Positions 29,998-43,517 of a stretch of 64,000 nucleotides of DNA are shown one piece after another. The stretch is from Henricia sp. BOLD:AAB3569 (Eukaryota > Echinodermata > Asteroidea > Spinulosida > Echinasteridae): contig JBBELK010000454.1 in assembly GCA_037783545.1 (NCBI GenBank), forward strand, positions 1,178,001-1,242,000, in the 5' to 3' direction. The notes under the pieces are model-generated. The model worked only from the letters and a program-made list of their open reading frames with translations, was not told the origin of the DNA and ran no database searches. Each line of letters starts with the position of its first letter. Positions within the stretch are counted from its first letter, which is position 1. The translations under genes and the position numbers were made by a program.

Positions 29998-31996
29998 GAA
30001 TTTAGAGAGCAGATATTTCCAAAAGACGCCCGTATTTGGCATGGCGTTCAAGCGATTGTAACTTTCAAGATAAAACTCGTATTTACATGGGGTACGGGAT
30101 ATAATCATTGTCGACCAAAATCTTCTACTGCGGTCATGCACTACATACTGAACTGTGTTCAGAAAACACCTAGCGCGCCCTCAAGAGTTTTTAATTGTTC
30201 ACGTCAAGATCGTTGGTCGCACGCGTTAGCAGCCCACACATTTCAAAACGGTGGTCGTGATTGCGAGTTGTCTCATTGCGTGGTCTCATCTCGCTCGGAG
30301 GAGTTGTGTTTCATTCCAAGTCTTCCGCGCCAATATCCTGCGTTCAGACGGAAATGGAATAATCTGGCGAGGATTGCCAGCCCAAATGTGTGCGGGGATA
30401 TCGAACAGAAACTGGAATTTTGTGCCGAGTTTTCTTCGAGGATGAGATAAAAATACCAACGAAATTGTTGGGAGGCGATGATGGAATTAGACTGATGATG
30501 TTCGCGTGGTCTTTCGCTTCGACAGACGGTAGGTAATTGGTTTCGGCATTTCAATAACCCAGGTGGCCTGATTTGTTTCTATGCCACGGAGTAATTTTGT
30601 GATTGCTCAAATTAAAGAAAATGATGATGTTGTGTATCCACCAACGCAAGATGAGATTTCCATGGCGGCAAATCTGGGCCATTGCAATTTGTTGATGTCA
30701 GCTTTCGTTGCCATGCTGAAGTCATCTAACGAAAGCCTCAATGCACAAGTAACTCGGCGACATGCGTGTTTGCTCTATACACTCTTTGCAATTTCGAATA
30801 AGGCGTAATCAATTTTTAATGAGAAAATTAACCCAGAGTGTCCAATGCTATTTACGTCAGCGACTGTAGATTTACACGTAACTTTAATAAATCGAAAGAT
30901 TTACATTATCACGTCGGCCAAAATAGCCAATATTATTATTGACATGGACCTCAAATTATCGTTGAGACGGGGGCTATCAGGGTTACATTTGTACCTGATC
31001 AGTTCTAAACAAGGTCAGATAAGTGTGGCGCCATTGTTTCTTGGTTCACTTATTTGCTTTCATATTCATTAAAGATTCATGGTCTGCACACATGGCCTTC
31101 AAAAACAAATGTACAACGTCACGTTTTTTTTCTTTCAAAGTGAAATCAGCAATTTCCACAGGCAATACACCTTTAAATTTCAATTGAACTTGGAAACCTT
31201 TCCGTTAAGCTAGCGGTAAACCGAAATACACTGTAAGGAAACAAACAGACAGTGCTTTTTGAAATTGGCAATTTCCCGACCTTGACGGATCTGACTTTTT
31301 CTTGAGACAAGCTAAAGCTGATAAGAGACGGCTACAATGGTCTCAGATCACTCATAGATTCAACTTGCCCCGCTGAGTGTTAGCGTAGGTTACGGTGAAG
31401 AGTAACGACCTTTGATGCAGCAAAATAGATTCATTCTTGAAACGACACTGACAGATTGTATAACGTCTTCAGCAACAACCCTTAATGCGTGATATGCTTG
31501 TCTTTTTCAGACGAGCACGCGCGTGTAGTATAGATTGGCATTACATGTATAACATTTAAGGGCGTGTTTGTTTCAGACGAATCCTAATGTGCAAAGATCT
31601 GCACTTGGTCATCTTAGCTGTGATCCTTCTCGAGAGATTTCCATGTGAGTAAATTGTGTCGTTTCAATTCTCATGGACAACAGATACAAACAAATAAAGG
31701 TTTTTCACTTTGCGATGATGTCATGGGTGAAATTTGATTCAAAAATTCGCAAAATTTGTAAAATTAACTTCTGTTCACGTGACTTGAGATCCTCATTGAG
31801 AGCAGTTTCCTTTGTTTCCGTGCGGCGACACATTTCGGGATCTGGATTCGGATCTGCAACGATAGAAACACGTCCAAAAATGATTTCACACAATTGGTGT
31901 AGCGTCGCGCATTGTGCGTACTGTAGTCATACATACGCGCAGCACGTTAGTACATTACGCACTAGTTTCAACTTTGTAGGCAGTAGCCCCGTAGAC
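29998..31996 (+). other. Intergenic sequence, no recognised gene
   Basis: No transposon or exon recognised. 30140-30550 is a CG-richer unique block with short open frames on both strands and no splice or start context supporting a gene. Confidence 0.5.
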
Positions 31997-32116
31997 TTAA
32001 AGGCACAGACTCGTCAATGCACGCGTGAGGCCAAATTCGTGCCACGAAATACGCAGCTCCACGCCTTTGCTATAGAGCTGCGTATTTCGTGGCACGAATT
32101 TGGCCTCACGCGTGAT
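31997..32116. mobile_element. TTAA-type hairpin MITE, copy 2
   Basis: TTAAAGGCACAGACTCGTCA begins the element, with arms GAGGCCAAATTCGTGCCACG and CGTGGCACGAATTTGGCCTC. The right terminus is cut short after CACGCGTGA. Same family as 5305-5436 and 54885-54983. Confidence 0.8.
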
Positions 32117-33012
32117 GTAATCGATTATTCTCAAAGCTCAGCCATGTCTTCAACAAAATGTGTTAACTTGCCAGGACGTCTTAGCAATTAAGCAACCTCA
32201 ATGTGCTACGCCAAAAAAAGTGTGCTCAGCAAATTTATGTCCGTGCTATAGAAAAACAAATCTTCCAACATTTCCTTGGCGGTAATTCTGGGCCAATTCG
32301 GTGTCAACTTTCGTTGCCATTTCAATTACTTTGAAAAGAAAAATCTAGACGACGGCACTCAGCTAGCCAGCTCGTTAAAACATAACCCGAAACCGTTGGT
32401 TATTCTCGAGACAGTCAAATGTTCCCTTTTCGTGGGCTCCCGCGAGCAAATCTGGCAGAGTGCCTTGCGCGAAATAGCTTTTCGAAATTTCAGTCCCGTG
32501 CCCACACTCATGTTTGAAGTAGCTATTGGTGATTGAAGTGCATGGAACCAGTGCATATGATCTTGGGTAGCACACATCTTGCGGGTGGTGCGGTATGGAG
32601 AGAAAGCGCGCCAATATACGAGGAGACAAAGCGCGCCAAAAACGGGCACGCAGAGCGCGGGAAGATGTTTCAAGTGGCGCAGTCTTGCGTGTTGGGGTGG
32701 CCGTGTACACGAGCCAGCGCGGACATAGAGGAGGCTTGGAGTATGCCCTATGGGGCATCAAAGTTTGGGCGGAAATCTTGTGAACGCCCTCATTTCATGG
32801 AATGTGGATTCTTTTTCTGGTTGTCGGTTTTGTACGGCTGGCAAAGAGTGGTGCTCTCGATCGGTGCGTAGTACGTTGTAGCGTGGGATTACATAGGCCT
32901 ATATTTTTTTATGTTCTGGATAATTGGCGTGTCAACACTTTTTTCAGGCGGAAAATTAAAATTCGTTCTTGCCAGATTTTACAGACAAATAATTAAATAA
33001 AAAATAACTGTG
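32117..33012 (+). other. Intergenic sequence, no recognised gene
   Basis: Overlapping short open frames on both strands near 32276-32871 conflict with each other and none has recognisable content. Confidence 0.5.
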
Positions 33013-33318
33013 AAGGTGCGTTCACACTATCGCGGAAAAATCACACTTTTGCGCTGCGCTTACCGCATTGCATAAGCTCCCAATGGCCGATTATTCCAAA
33101 ATAGAAAATTCCACTCTGGTAGCTTGGGGCTTCTCTGATACCTCATTGGCTACGCGTTGGAAAGGTCAGCGCACCGCGGTCAAAGTTCAACAGATTTGAA
33201 CTTTGACCCAGCTCAAAAGTTTTGCGCGTCGCGATAGGCCGCGCACAAGCGGCAAACCAGTTTGTGTACAAACCAATGGAACAGTGTGATTTTTCCGCGA
33301 TAGTGTGAACGCCCCTTA
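33013..33318. mobile_element. MITE with GGTGCGTTCACACTATCGCG ends
   Basis: Terminal inverted repeats of about 32 bp, AGGTGCGTTCACACTATCGC against GCGATAGTGTGAACGCCCCT, enclose 305 bp with no coding capacity. Confidence 0.8.
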
Positions 33319-34422
33319 ACACACGATATTTGTTTATTTGCTAATATCGGATTAGCGTGTCTGCTGCCACCAAGCGTTTAAAAAGTGCCAATTCATACGT
33401 AGAGTGCTTATTTATGCCATTCAGAATTCAAAAATAACGTAAAAGTAACGATGCCGCTGCGTAACCTTATTATTGTACAGAGTGTATTCAGAGTGTAACC
33501 AGAGTGCTTTAAGGTAAATAAGTTTGGAACTCGATCCGCATTTGGGCGTCGATGGTTTACCATCGTGATCGGTCGTGGCTAGCTTGACTTTGCATTCAAG
33601 CCGGCCATTTTGAGGAATTAGGTTTCCTCGAGTCAATATCACCTGAGCAAGCTTGCACGATACTCGAAACATTTTAGAGTAAATTCGGCCGATTGCCTTA
33701 CCACTTGGCCGGTCCATGTCGATAATGTGGCGGTAGTTGAATGAGTTGTAACCCAACCACGTCTCGAAAAGTGCTTTATCTCAGAATTTAGAAGTGATAA
33801 TTCGATCGTTTCCGGCACCTATTGGAGAGAAATTGTCGTTTTTGAAAATCTCATTTGTAGAATTATCCAAGCGCATGCAGAAAACAGTGATATTGATTTT
33901 TGAAAAGAAAAAGTAACGTGTGTATAGTTTCTGTCATCATTAGGGCCTACTACAACTGCAGGTTTGAACTGTTGTGTGTGTTTTACACGTAACTGTTTCG
34001 TGCTACGTAACACTACAGCATGTTCCATTGTATACTGTTTAATGCTGCACTGTATTTGGTTGGGAGCGTCCGTCGTTTGTTGGTCGTAAAGGCGCCTCTG
34101 ACTCGCTCACCGTCCACGCATGCAAACGTGTCACGTGACACCAATCAGGTGTCATTAGAGCCTTTCCAATTGGCCTAAAACGTGCGTGAGCATGATAACA
34201 GATGGTTTTCTCCCAAAACCGATCGAAGAGTCGAGACGGGGTTAAAACAGGAAATCAAGCGGAGTTGAAAAAAGGAGTGATGTAATTGAGTTATCTCCCT
34301 AAAATGTCGGCTAAATTGACGAAGAGCTACACCGTCGAAATTATTTCACTCGGTGCGATAAAATCTTTTCTGCTCTCGTGAATGTTGTCATAAGGTGCGC
34401 CACGGGCAAGCTTGAGCAATAG
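33319..34422 (+). other. Intergenic sequence, no recognised gene
   Basis: No repeat found. A minus-strand open frame at 33421-33756 is discussed under rejected items. Confidence 0.5.
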
Positions 34423-34463
34423 CGTCCTTCAAACAACGGAAACTACCCGTTGTTTGAAGGACG
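34423..34463. repeat. Perfect 17-bp inverted repeat with 7-base loop
   Basis: CGTCCTTCAAACAACGG and CCGTTGTTTGAAGGACG flank AAACTAC. No run of T follows, so there is no sign of a terminator-type signal. Too short for a typical microRNA precursor. Confidence 0.85.
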
Positions 34464-34571
34464 TTGTTTGAACTATACCTAAAATGCCACAACTGACCGG
34501 CAAACTTAATTAAGTTGTCAAATCTTCCTTGAGACGACCAATCTTGCTTAAGATGTCCAATTTGGTGTCGG

Positions 34572-34601
34572 TGGGTCATGGGTCATGGGTCATGGGTCAT
34601 G
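34572..34601 (+). repeat. (GGGTCAT)n short tandem repeat
   Basis: The heptamer GGGTCAT recurs about four times in a row. Confidence 0.9.
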
Positions 34602-35399
34602 CGTATAGTATACATGTATGAAATTTATACTCCAAACTATTTTGTAAAAATATTGTGGTGTATATACATACCAAAATGGTTTACTCAATATATTCATGAA
34701 ATCCCACGGCTAAATCTGAATACATGCTGGGCAGTGTACTTTACTCAATCTATGCTGAAATCACTTCCGATTTGCCCAAGGCCCTAAACTCTTACACCGA
34801 CCCTCGGTTTTCCGCGGGCCCTGGCGGTATCTTCTGGGCCATCCCTGACCGTACATTACCCCCATTTCACCCCGCGCCTGCTGTCAATTTCCCTCGGTAA
34901 CTTTCTCGTGCTCGCGGCAGCAGCTTTCCAGCATAAAATGGCAAGACCTTATACGTTCTTTACTTTCATACATGTTAGTTATTCTTTACCAAAATCTAAA
35001 CTAAATTGTCGAGTAAAAGTTCTAAAGATATTGTACAAATATTACCCAGAATGCTTCGCGCGAGATGCGTGTACACTGAATCATTTGGCTAGCGTCTTGA
35101 ATTTGCACATTATGGTAAGTGATGAAGCCGGCTACTTAGCGACTAGCATTGTTTCATGCCTAATTTTAAGATGTTTCGAAGTTTCGTCTCGGGTTCCAAA
35201 ATGCTGTAACAGTGCGCATGCGTAGAACGACCACACGGGGGTCGCCATGTTCTTTGCTGTTACGAATATAGAAATGCCAGATTTCTTACCCAGTTGTCAA
35301 ATTTACCCGTAATTTGCCTAAGCAATGGCTCTACACTAAAAATCACTAATTATATGCTTTGTAGAGGATATGCTTTAGCCGACAACTCAATATTTATAG

Positions 35400-35424
35400 C
35401 CAATTACCATGGCAACCTACGTCA
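35400..35424 (+). promoter_or_regulatory. CCAAT / X-box / CRE-like cluster
   Basis: CCAAT (35400-35404) overlaps ATTACCATGGCAAC, a good RFX X-box, followed at once by CTACGTCA, a one-mismatch CRE. The same order occurs, inverted, in the arm of the element at 54089-54311, so this could be a relic of that element or a true RFX/CREB/NF-Y module. Confidence 0.35.
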
Positions 35425-36022
35425 TACTTCAGCTGTCTATAATTTACGCTTGATGAAATTGCCTCCAACTGTAAAAATCATTTTTGACTTCTTAATAATT
35501 CTGACAATTATTTAATTTGATGAAAACGCTCAAGTGACCGTGAAATTACAAAATAAGAACAGAAAACCAAGTAACTTAACGCACAGCGCATCTTTCTTTT
35601 TTTCAGGGCAGAACTTAAATTGATTTTTTCCATGCAGAATTAATTTTCTCTGTTTTTTTTCTCAAATCGTGGCCACAATACCATGAATACTGTATATATG
35701 CGCTTTCTCAACTGCAACTGAAATTCCCGAAACCTGTCTTTAAGGGCAAACTGTCGGCCTAAGACAAGCGCCCGGCTCATTTCGGAATCCTTTGAAAATT
35801 GGTTTTCAGAAGCTACGTTCGCGCTTGAATTTTCCTGTGGAAATTGCGAGGATCCCGAAAAACATCTCGGGGCCGAATAGACTATATAAGCCGGGCTAAA
35901 TCTGAGGGCCCGAAATGCAAGACATATCCGTGTTGATTAAAGCGTGGCTGGCTTAAAGGGGCATTGAGACCTGTTCGGTTGTAAATATTATTTAGCTTGG
36001 AGTACACATGAGTGAACGACCG

Positions 36023-36174
36023 TTTGCCATCTTGCAACATGAAAAAACGCCTTGTCTACAGACTGCTTATACTACTCTTACTCTGGAGTAAATGTTTTAA
36101 GTGCAATACGAATAATTTTGTGAACCGGGGACCAGTGTAGACAAGCATTGCTGTACCTGTAGCAAGATGGCGGA
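36023..36174. mobile_element. Imperfect hairpin element
   Basis: TTTGCCATCTTGCAACATG and CCTTGTCTACA on the left pair with TGTAGACAAG and GTAGCAAGATGGCGG on the right. Confidence 0.5.
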
Positions 36175-36839
36175 TGCATTCCTATATTTTGTTGCATATC
36201 CAACCGTTGCTGTACAGTCAACAGAGATCGTCAGTGCTTTACATAGGCCTATACCTATAATCCTGAACGGACTTTAAAAACATTTCGGACAGAAATCGTG
36301 GAAATTAATCTTTAAATCACACCACAATAGCACACACACATCTCAATATCTTCCTTGACATTCGAAACATGTTGTCGCCGAACCAACAGCATTATGTCTT
36401 GACAGTTTTGCCCTCGGTCTCAAAATGTGCAGGTGGCACTACCCACAATGGTAATTGTCGTCGTTGAAAGGAGAAAAATTGATTCGAGGTTGAAACCGGA
36501 AATTTAAATAATTGCATGTTGGGCCGACAGCCCCTGGCGGGGAAAGAATGAATGTTTAAACCTGGGACATTAAGTAATGTATACGCGTTGGTTATAATTC
36601 GTTCTAGTTCCCTATAATTTTAGCGAAATATTGTATTCCTATCTCACGGCAGATATTACTTGCAATCTGAATTTTGTATGTTACTGCGAACGAATTTATG
36701 AATTACAATAAGCACCTTATTTTGTTTCCGGCAAGAAATAAGTATCAAAATTAGCTTTGTTCAACATTCATAAAAATACAGAGTTTCGACTAGTGTTTTT
36801 GGTGTATTTATTTTAAAACAGTATTAGCCTTAACCAAGA
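36175..36839 (+). other. Intergenic sequence, no recognised gene
   Basis: AT-rich, with no structure recognised. Confidence 0.5.
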
Positions 36840-37407
36840 TGCGTGTACCCTTGGGCAAGGCACTTTGCCATAGGTTTCCTCTCTCCACCCAGGAGTAAAT
36901 GGGTACCTGCAAGGGTTGCAGCCGTTGAGTGCTTGTGTCAGGCTGCCAGGGCTGCATACTCCCCAGGGAGTTGTGCCCAATGACCAGGGTAATAATGTTG
37001 CCTCTCTCCACCCAGGAGTAAATGGGTACCTGCAAGGGTTGCAGCCGTTGAGTGCTTGTGTCAGACTGCCAGGGCTGTGTACTCCTATGGAGTACACAGC
37101 CCAATGACCAGGGTGATAATGTTGCCTCTATCTACCTAGGAGTAAATGGGTACCTGCATGCAGGGTTGTAGCCCCTGAGTGAGTGCTCGTGTCAGGCTGT
37201 TGGGGCTGCATACCTGCCCAATGAATGTTGCCTCTCTCCACTCAGGAGTAAATGAATACATGCAAGGGTTGTAGCCCCTGCCAGGGCTGCATACTCCCCA
37301 GGGAGTTGTGCCCAATGACAGGGTGATAATGTGTAAAGCGTCATCAGTATCCCACAGGATATATATGTGCGCTATATAAGATACCATTATCATTATCATC
37401 ATCATTA
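36840..37407 (+). mobile_element. SINE with a fourfold internal tandem repeat
   Basis: It begins with the SINE body segment ACCCTTGGGCAAGGCACTTT. Then four units starting CCTCTCTCCACCCAGGAGTA follow at 36878, 37001, 37125 and 37231, with lengths near 123, 124, 106 and 100 bp. It ends in the family tail GCGCTATATAAGATACCATT plus an ATC-rich run. Single-unit relatives lie at 2408 and 24171. Confidence 0.8.
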
Positions 37408-38560
37408 CATGTATGTAAACAAATTAACAATGATAAATCAAATGTATACACGATAGACCACGACATGTCCTTAGTTGCAAATTAGCCTCAAACGAGCTAG
37501 TCTGTTTGTATACTGATCCTTGTAAAATCGGTTGCCATCATCCGGAATGAAGGCCACGAATTGGTTGTCAAGGAAAAATCCGAGGTAATTTGTCAATTCT
37601 GATGGCGTAATATGAGATGAATAATAACAAATGACGATGGACGAAGAATGAAATTGCCAATGCACCGATTTATAGAAAGTAGGGAGACTTATATTTATGA
37701 TAGCAAGGTTAAAGTCATGTCATGGATACAGGAGAAGGGTTGGCAGCAGAAATCGGTACATTTATCATCTTATATTCATGCACACTAAAGATATTCTTGT
37801 AAATGACCTTGTCTCCTTCAAGAAGAATTTTGTCCACTTTAAAAATGTCATTTATTTATAATGTATTTAAACAGTTTCAAACGCATATTTTGTTCAGACT
37901 ACAGAATTATCGGTTAATCTAAGTAAAACAATTTAAAGGGCCTGTGACATCCTAAACAACTTTGTGCCTAAGCTTTGCTTCATAATGACGGATTACTTGT
38001 TCAGCAAGACATACTATTGTTCGTTTGAATGTAAAATCAATAAAAGGTGGCCTTTTTCAACTTTGAAGATTTCACTGCAATAAATCACAGACAGAGGGCG
38101 CTGTTTTGAGTGCATCACATAAGGAAGACAGAAGGGAAAAGTTAAGAAAAAACATAAGACTTCAAGTTGGACTTGTGGCAAATTGCTGCAGTTTCTACCC
38201 CCAGTAAAACAAACTCAAACAGCCATGGATTACAAAAGTTTCAGAAAAATTGAGAAAAATGTGGAATCTTTTGTGCACAGTTGAATGTGATTTTCCTGTG
38301 TTTGCCTCTTGTGACATAGTGACCTTGGTCATGAATATGCATGTTCGCATTAGCATACAAACTAAAAACCTTTTGTTTTAACCCCCAAAGCAAGCTCAAA
38401 ATAGGATTTTTATGACTTTAACTGAGTAGAGTGGTTTTAAAGCATATATTTCATCGATAAAAATCCTAAATAGTAAAAATATTATTCAGCTAAGGACAAC
38501 ACTGCGCATGCCGGTCACGTGAGAACTTTGGTCCAATCGAGTTCGTCAAAGGTCAGCAGT
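37408..38560 (+). other. Intergenic sequence with a low-level repeat
   Basis: 37936-38470 resembles 41635-41830 in places (CATGAATATG then TTCGCATYAGCATA), suggesting a diverged interspersed repeat. No gene recognised. Confidence 0.45.
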
Positions 38561-38738
38561 GGGCCTGACACATCGATACATAATCACTCGATAAGGTATG
38601 CAATAGCAGTTGGTTATACCATGGAGCTGTAGCTCAATGGTTATACAAGAATTGTATTTGGGATGTACAATGGCGGACGGTGGCTTCAATTTTAGACGTC
38701 GTTGCTGCAACCAGTGATTATATATCGATGGCCTGACA
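38561..38738. mobile_element. Hairpin MITE, GGGCCTGACACATCGATA type
   Basis: GGGCCTGACACATCGATA with TAATCACT on the left pairs with AGTGATTATATATCGATGGC on the right. The tRNA-like GAGCTGTAGCTCAATGG inside is not followed by a tRNA fold. Confidence 0.55.
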
Positions 38739-41700
38739 TATTGACCGTTAGGTCGCTGTGGCGGGGCACTCAAATTGGGGCACACCACATAGTTCCAAAC
38801 GTATAGGGTCTGTATAGTTCACTCGTGTATGACGCGTAATCCCCGCTGTCGGTTTTCATTTCGCACGAATACCTGTCTGATTGTTTCCTTTATTTCCCAT
38901 GTGTCTCTCATGCGACCGACCCAAGAACACTCTCTCGGCTTGGAGATCAAATGCTCAGCAGTAAGCATTACATCGGAATACTTAACCAGCCATCTTTGAT
39001 TTCTCACGGGGCAATACCTGACGTCATATATAGACTGGTATTTCGGATTTGAATGGTTTTGCACCGACATGCTGGACACCAGTTTTAAGGCTTTGTCCCC
39101 TCGAGGTGGGAAGGACTGCGTGCAAAATTAGAGGATAAATATTATCGAGGTCAAAAGGTCAAAGGTAGCAGTAGCCGCAAGTATATAGCCTTTTGCGCGT
39201 AACCTTCGTATACGGCTGCATGGCGCCCCGAATTCTTTCAAATTGAGGTGCAGCTTAAAGGTGCACATACATGCCATTGCTACGTGGTGCAAGCCAATGC
39301 CTTGCGACCAACAATATGGTTGCTTTATGCCATTCTTTCCTACCGTGAATACGGTTATTCATTTTGTTTCCCCAACGGTTGAAAATTTGGATCCGAAACA
39401 TTCATGCTAGCACTGTTGGCATGTTGTTCCCGGACTTCCCCGGACAACGCGCGACCTCTGTAACAGATATGCTAATAAGACTTGATGATAGACTACCAAG
39501 AAACTAGGCCACATCCTTCTCAAGAAATATTTAAAAAAATATTCGATACTGGTACGTTTAGCCAGAAACTCGAGAATGAAGCAACATTCATGTAATTATA
39601 CGCCCTGCACATCTCTTCCCGAGCGCGAGGAAAGAAAATCAAACCTACTTTACGTGATCCATTCCCGACCGGAAATAAAGTCACGAATGATGCGATTTAA
39701 ATGGAAGATGGCAAATGCATTCTGATTCAGAGTGCATGCTGTCTAACTTCGATGTCTGAAATTTTCAACAGCACGAAAAATATGATTTAGGCAATATAAT
39801 TAGATTGTGCCTCTCCGTGCAAGATCAGCGAACTGTTATGGAAATGCGTCTTGAAGGGCCCGTAATGGACATTATGAAAGGCTGAACGAATTTCTGACTT
39901 TGGAGACACGAGTGAAAAAATCAGAAAATCTTTAAATGCCCTGGCGATGTGAATCGAATTAAACCACGCGTACGCAACTCGGAAAGACGACTTTTTAGAA
40001 AATTTCTGGCGTAGCCGGATGCCCTCTTTCTGCGTATACCGATTGGGGCTATTTTAACTCGGCAAAATCATGTTCAATTGCTTTAGGAAAGAGCGGGAAA
40101 ACTTGAAGCAGCTGCACCGGTTGTAGTACTTATTTTCTGTGAGACGTCACTTTTGCAATTTGTCGTTTTGGCAGCGGATTGTGCTGCGTCGCCTTGGCGA
40201 TAGTCATGCAGCGCAATTCGCGCGGAAATTTTCGGCTTTTTAGCGCCAAGTCGCCAAGGATTCGCTATTTTGCAGACTCGGGAAAACACATTGAGTATAG
40301 ACTTCGCGGCAGATTTAACGAGAGAACTTGATTTCGTTTCGCCTGGTTGAACTTGGACATAAAAAGTCACTGACGTTGACCCGGCAAGCCAAGCAGAAAA
40401 ATGTTAATTTGACGCAATTTCGTGTTAAAATGCACATTTTTAAAATTGAAAGCGAGTGGCCATTTTGTAAAAGTCTAAACCCACTTTGACGTGCACATGC
40501 TTATTTAAAATATTTTGTAACAAATTCTTTTTAACACATTTCAAATTTGTTGACAAACACATTTAAAACCACAAACAAATCCAAAGGACAAACACAACAC
40601 ATATTTCTGTAATATACTCTTGGTTCATGGAGATGCATTCTTCATAAAAGTTGAGCTCTGTTGATGCAAAAGAAAATAAATGTGGTGTTTGACATTGTAA
40701 TATTATACTTTAAATAAGATGTTATACACAATTACTTGGACACTTTGTTTTCAACTGCTTGCAAGCAGTCCACCGGGCTTTAACAAACAATCAAATGAGT
40801 ATCACTGCAGCCAACTATAACCGGCGACGTCAACCATGACCCGTGCCCAAATCCCTGATGATTTCATCAACTCATCTGCCTTAATAAGATCCCTATCACA
40901 CGGACGTTTCCTTCACGAGTTGATCCGAATGGTGCATGCATATTCACCTCACCGTGTCCTTTCGTTCCTCATTGCCAATTTACATGTTGTTTTTGACTTT
41001 CTTCAAGACGATACCGTACCTTGCCCTCGGCCCTCGGGGAGGCCGAGGACCTGCTTAGAATATTCCCCCCTCGGGCGCAGTTTTTCAACCATCGTTGAAT
41101 TTTCAAATTTCTTCCCGTGAGAAACTTATATTCTCTCTATGCAGTACTAGGTGTTGCTATATCGCTGCGTTATCTTGATATGCAACCAGAAACCCGTGGG
41201 AGCCGATCGGGGCATGTACGCACATGCAGTTAAATCCAGATCATATCTAAACATGGTTCTAGATTTTTGTTTCCAGTTTCGGGTATCATGTTTTCTTCAA
41301 TTGTCATACGTACCTTCCGCTCAGAATACGAGACAAAACAGTGAAAGACCAATATGTATAGCGTATACAGGCAATTTATCAAATGGTATAAAGTCAGATT
41401 ATTAATTCTCCACAACGTTTGGCCTTTATCCAAAAGGCAATGGCTTAAACAAGATCAATTAGACGTCTAAATTTTAATTATTTTCGTCAACACATTTCCG
41501 TCCAGTGTTCTTTAGTCCCAAGCGATAAATGTACTTATCTGCATATATCTGATTCTGTAGAAAACATTTGCATGTTTGTTACAAAAATAAAATCCTTGAA
41601 TGTCAATCTTTGTCCATGCATGGAGATTCCACTGCTGTATAGGTGATGACATCACAGCTGTACTCATGAATATGGAAATTCGCATCAGCATAAAAACAGA

Positions 41701-43167
41701 AAACGTACAAATTTAGCTCACAACTGTTACCGGCAGTGCATGAAATTGACAGGACCATGTAAAACTATCATCTTTTAACAAATAAAAATCATATTTCGTG
41801 GCCTTTAAATCCCACATATTCAATTTAAGATGCTGACTAGTGTGTGTTATCTACTCACAATCTCCTCTAAGTTGAGGTACAGAGAATCTTTGCCCCCATA
41901 ATTTTCCCCCTGACAGACCATCATTACTCGACCCGATCGCTTATTAAACCCAAGGAAATCCGGATTTTGCTTTGCCCAGGGACACCATCTATAATCCTGT
42001 CTTAAACTCCAACGCGCACTCTGCATGCATACTGCACACAACCCTCGCCCTTCAAAGCTCGTCGCACCTTGTAACATCGTAATTAATAGGATGAGAATTC
42101 TCGGTCCGCTAAATTAAAAGAAGGGATTTATATGTCTGGCTGGTGGAATAGTTCTTAGATTCCGTGTCCTAGTGCCAGTAACCTAAATAATACGCTCTAG
42201 TACGAAATGGTGATGTCAACTGAAGCATTGTCTTGTACACAAGAATCAACGCTTTGGTGCACATGAAATATCAGACCTTTAATTGAAATATCGTCTGGAC
42301 AATGTTTCAATGAATAACACAATACAGCTTTAGAAGATGAAAACTGTGACTACATGTAATTATTGGCATGTTTACAATAATCTCCAGGGCTTGTTTTCGT
42401 GAACACAACCAGAGACATGTTTCTGACGTAACTGCGAAATCAACCAATTAGCAACCAATGGGCAGTTTTGGGCGTCGGTAACAGAAGTTGTTCATTGGTC
42501 AAACCATGTTTCTGTCAAAAACAATGTTTCTGCATGGTTATGTTATGGTCGCAACAAACAGGCCCCAATAATCAATGATATCGACCAACCATTGTCAGAA
42601 ACACCTGACTTTTTTTCCGTCGAAAACTGCCTCGTCCAATTTATGTGACATTTAATTTCTCCACATTTATAGATTTTTATTGAATATAGATAACCCATGA
42701 ACGCAATTCAAGCCATTTTCAGGGACAAACAGCCAGATATGGCGCTGTTCGTATACAAAATGTTAACTATAGTTCTTTTCAATTTCGAATATATTTATTT
42801 ACATGGTGTGGCCATCTTATAGGCCAGGGAGCCTGCTGTGCGTCTGTATGTGAGGAAAGACATTTTTATGTAAAAACATCTCGATTTTCTTTTTTTTGTT
42901 AAACACAGAATCTTGACATTGTAATCTTCCATACATTGAATACGATATTGCATTAATTCGGCTATTTGGTTTTCGAATCTTTGCAAACGGTATACAAGTA
43001 TACAACCTCCCTTTAACTCGTGTACGGCAGACTATGGTGCTATAATTCCTGTGTATATGCACCACCACTTGTCCGGGTTAAAGATGCTTGGGGATGGTGG
43101 AGTAATTACGAAGCCTGTGGGCGGTTTTATTCCTTAGGAAGTCCCGGGGATGATTGGGGGGGAGGAA
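38739..43167 (+). other. Intergenic sequence, no recognised gene
   Basis: 4.4 kb with no clear transposon. A CG-richer unique block lies at 39960-40380. Scattered short open frames lack starts and splice context. Confidence 0.5.
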
Positions 43168-43169
43168 TG

Positions 43170-43204
<35 letters not shown>
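43168..43204 (+). repeat. Poly-G tract
   Basis: About 33 uninterrupted G. The proline- and glycine-rich open frames across it are artefacts. Confidence 0.95.
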
Positions 43205-43205
<1 letters not shown>

Positions 43206-43329
43206 TTCTCCCCCGTGTCTCACCGCGCCATATTCCGGCCCTCCGGGTACCCCGTACTTTAGAATGATCCCAAACATTACTACGCGCCGTGTTGACTTTG
43301 TGATTCGACGATCGTGAAATAACATTCAT

Positions 43330-43517
43330 AAAGAGTAAAGACAAAAAGAGACCAAAAATAACCCGGCGTGTTCCAGAATGTGATGAAATGAAGTCGCACT
43401 GACGAGTGCTACTTAAGGAGAATAAAGAGTAAAGACAAAAAGAGACCAAAAATAACCCGGCGTGTTCCAGAATGTGATGAAATGAAGTCGCACCGACGAG
43501 TGCTACTTAAGGAGAAT
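43330..43517 (+). repeat. Recent 94-bp tandem duplication
   Basis: Two adjacent copies begin AAAGAGTAAAGACAAAAAGA at 43330 and 43424 and differ at one base (GCACTGACG against GCACCGACG). Confidence 0.95.

Noticed and set aside
33421-33756. Minus-strand frame containing GYNSFNYRHIIDMDRPSG and a GTAAGG donor
   Set aside because: Looks mildly protein-like but has no ATG at the start, no acceptor I could defend and no recognised homology.
38630-38660. tRNA-like GAGCTGTAGCTCAATGG
   Set aside because: No matching B box or cloverleaf; lies within a hairpin MITE.
41847-42077. Minus-strand frame ending in YLNLEEI before GTGAGT
   Set aside because: One good donor but no supporting acceptor, partner exon or homology.
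43078-43449. Proline-rich and glycine-rich frames
   Set aside because: They are translations of the homopolymer tract; the same holds for frames at 13426-13680 and 60505-60720.
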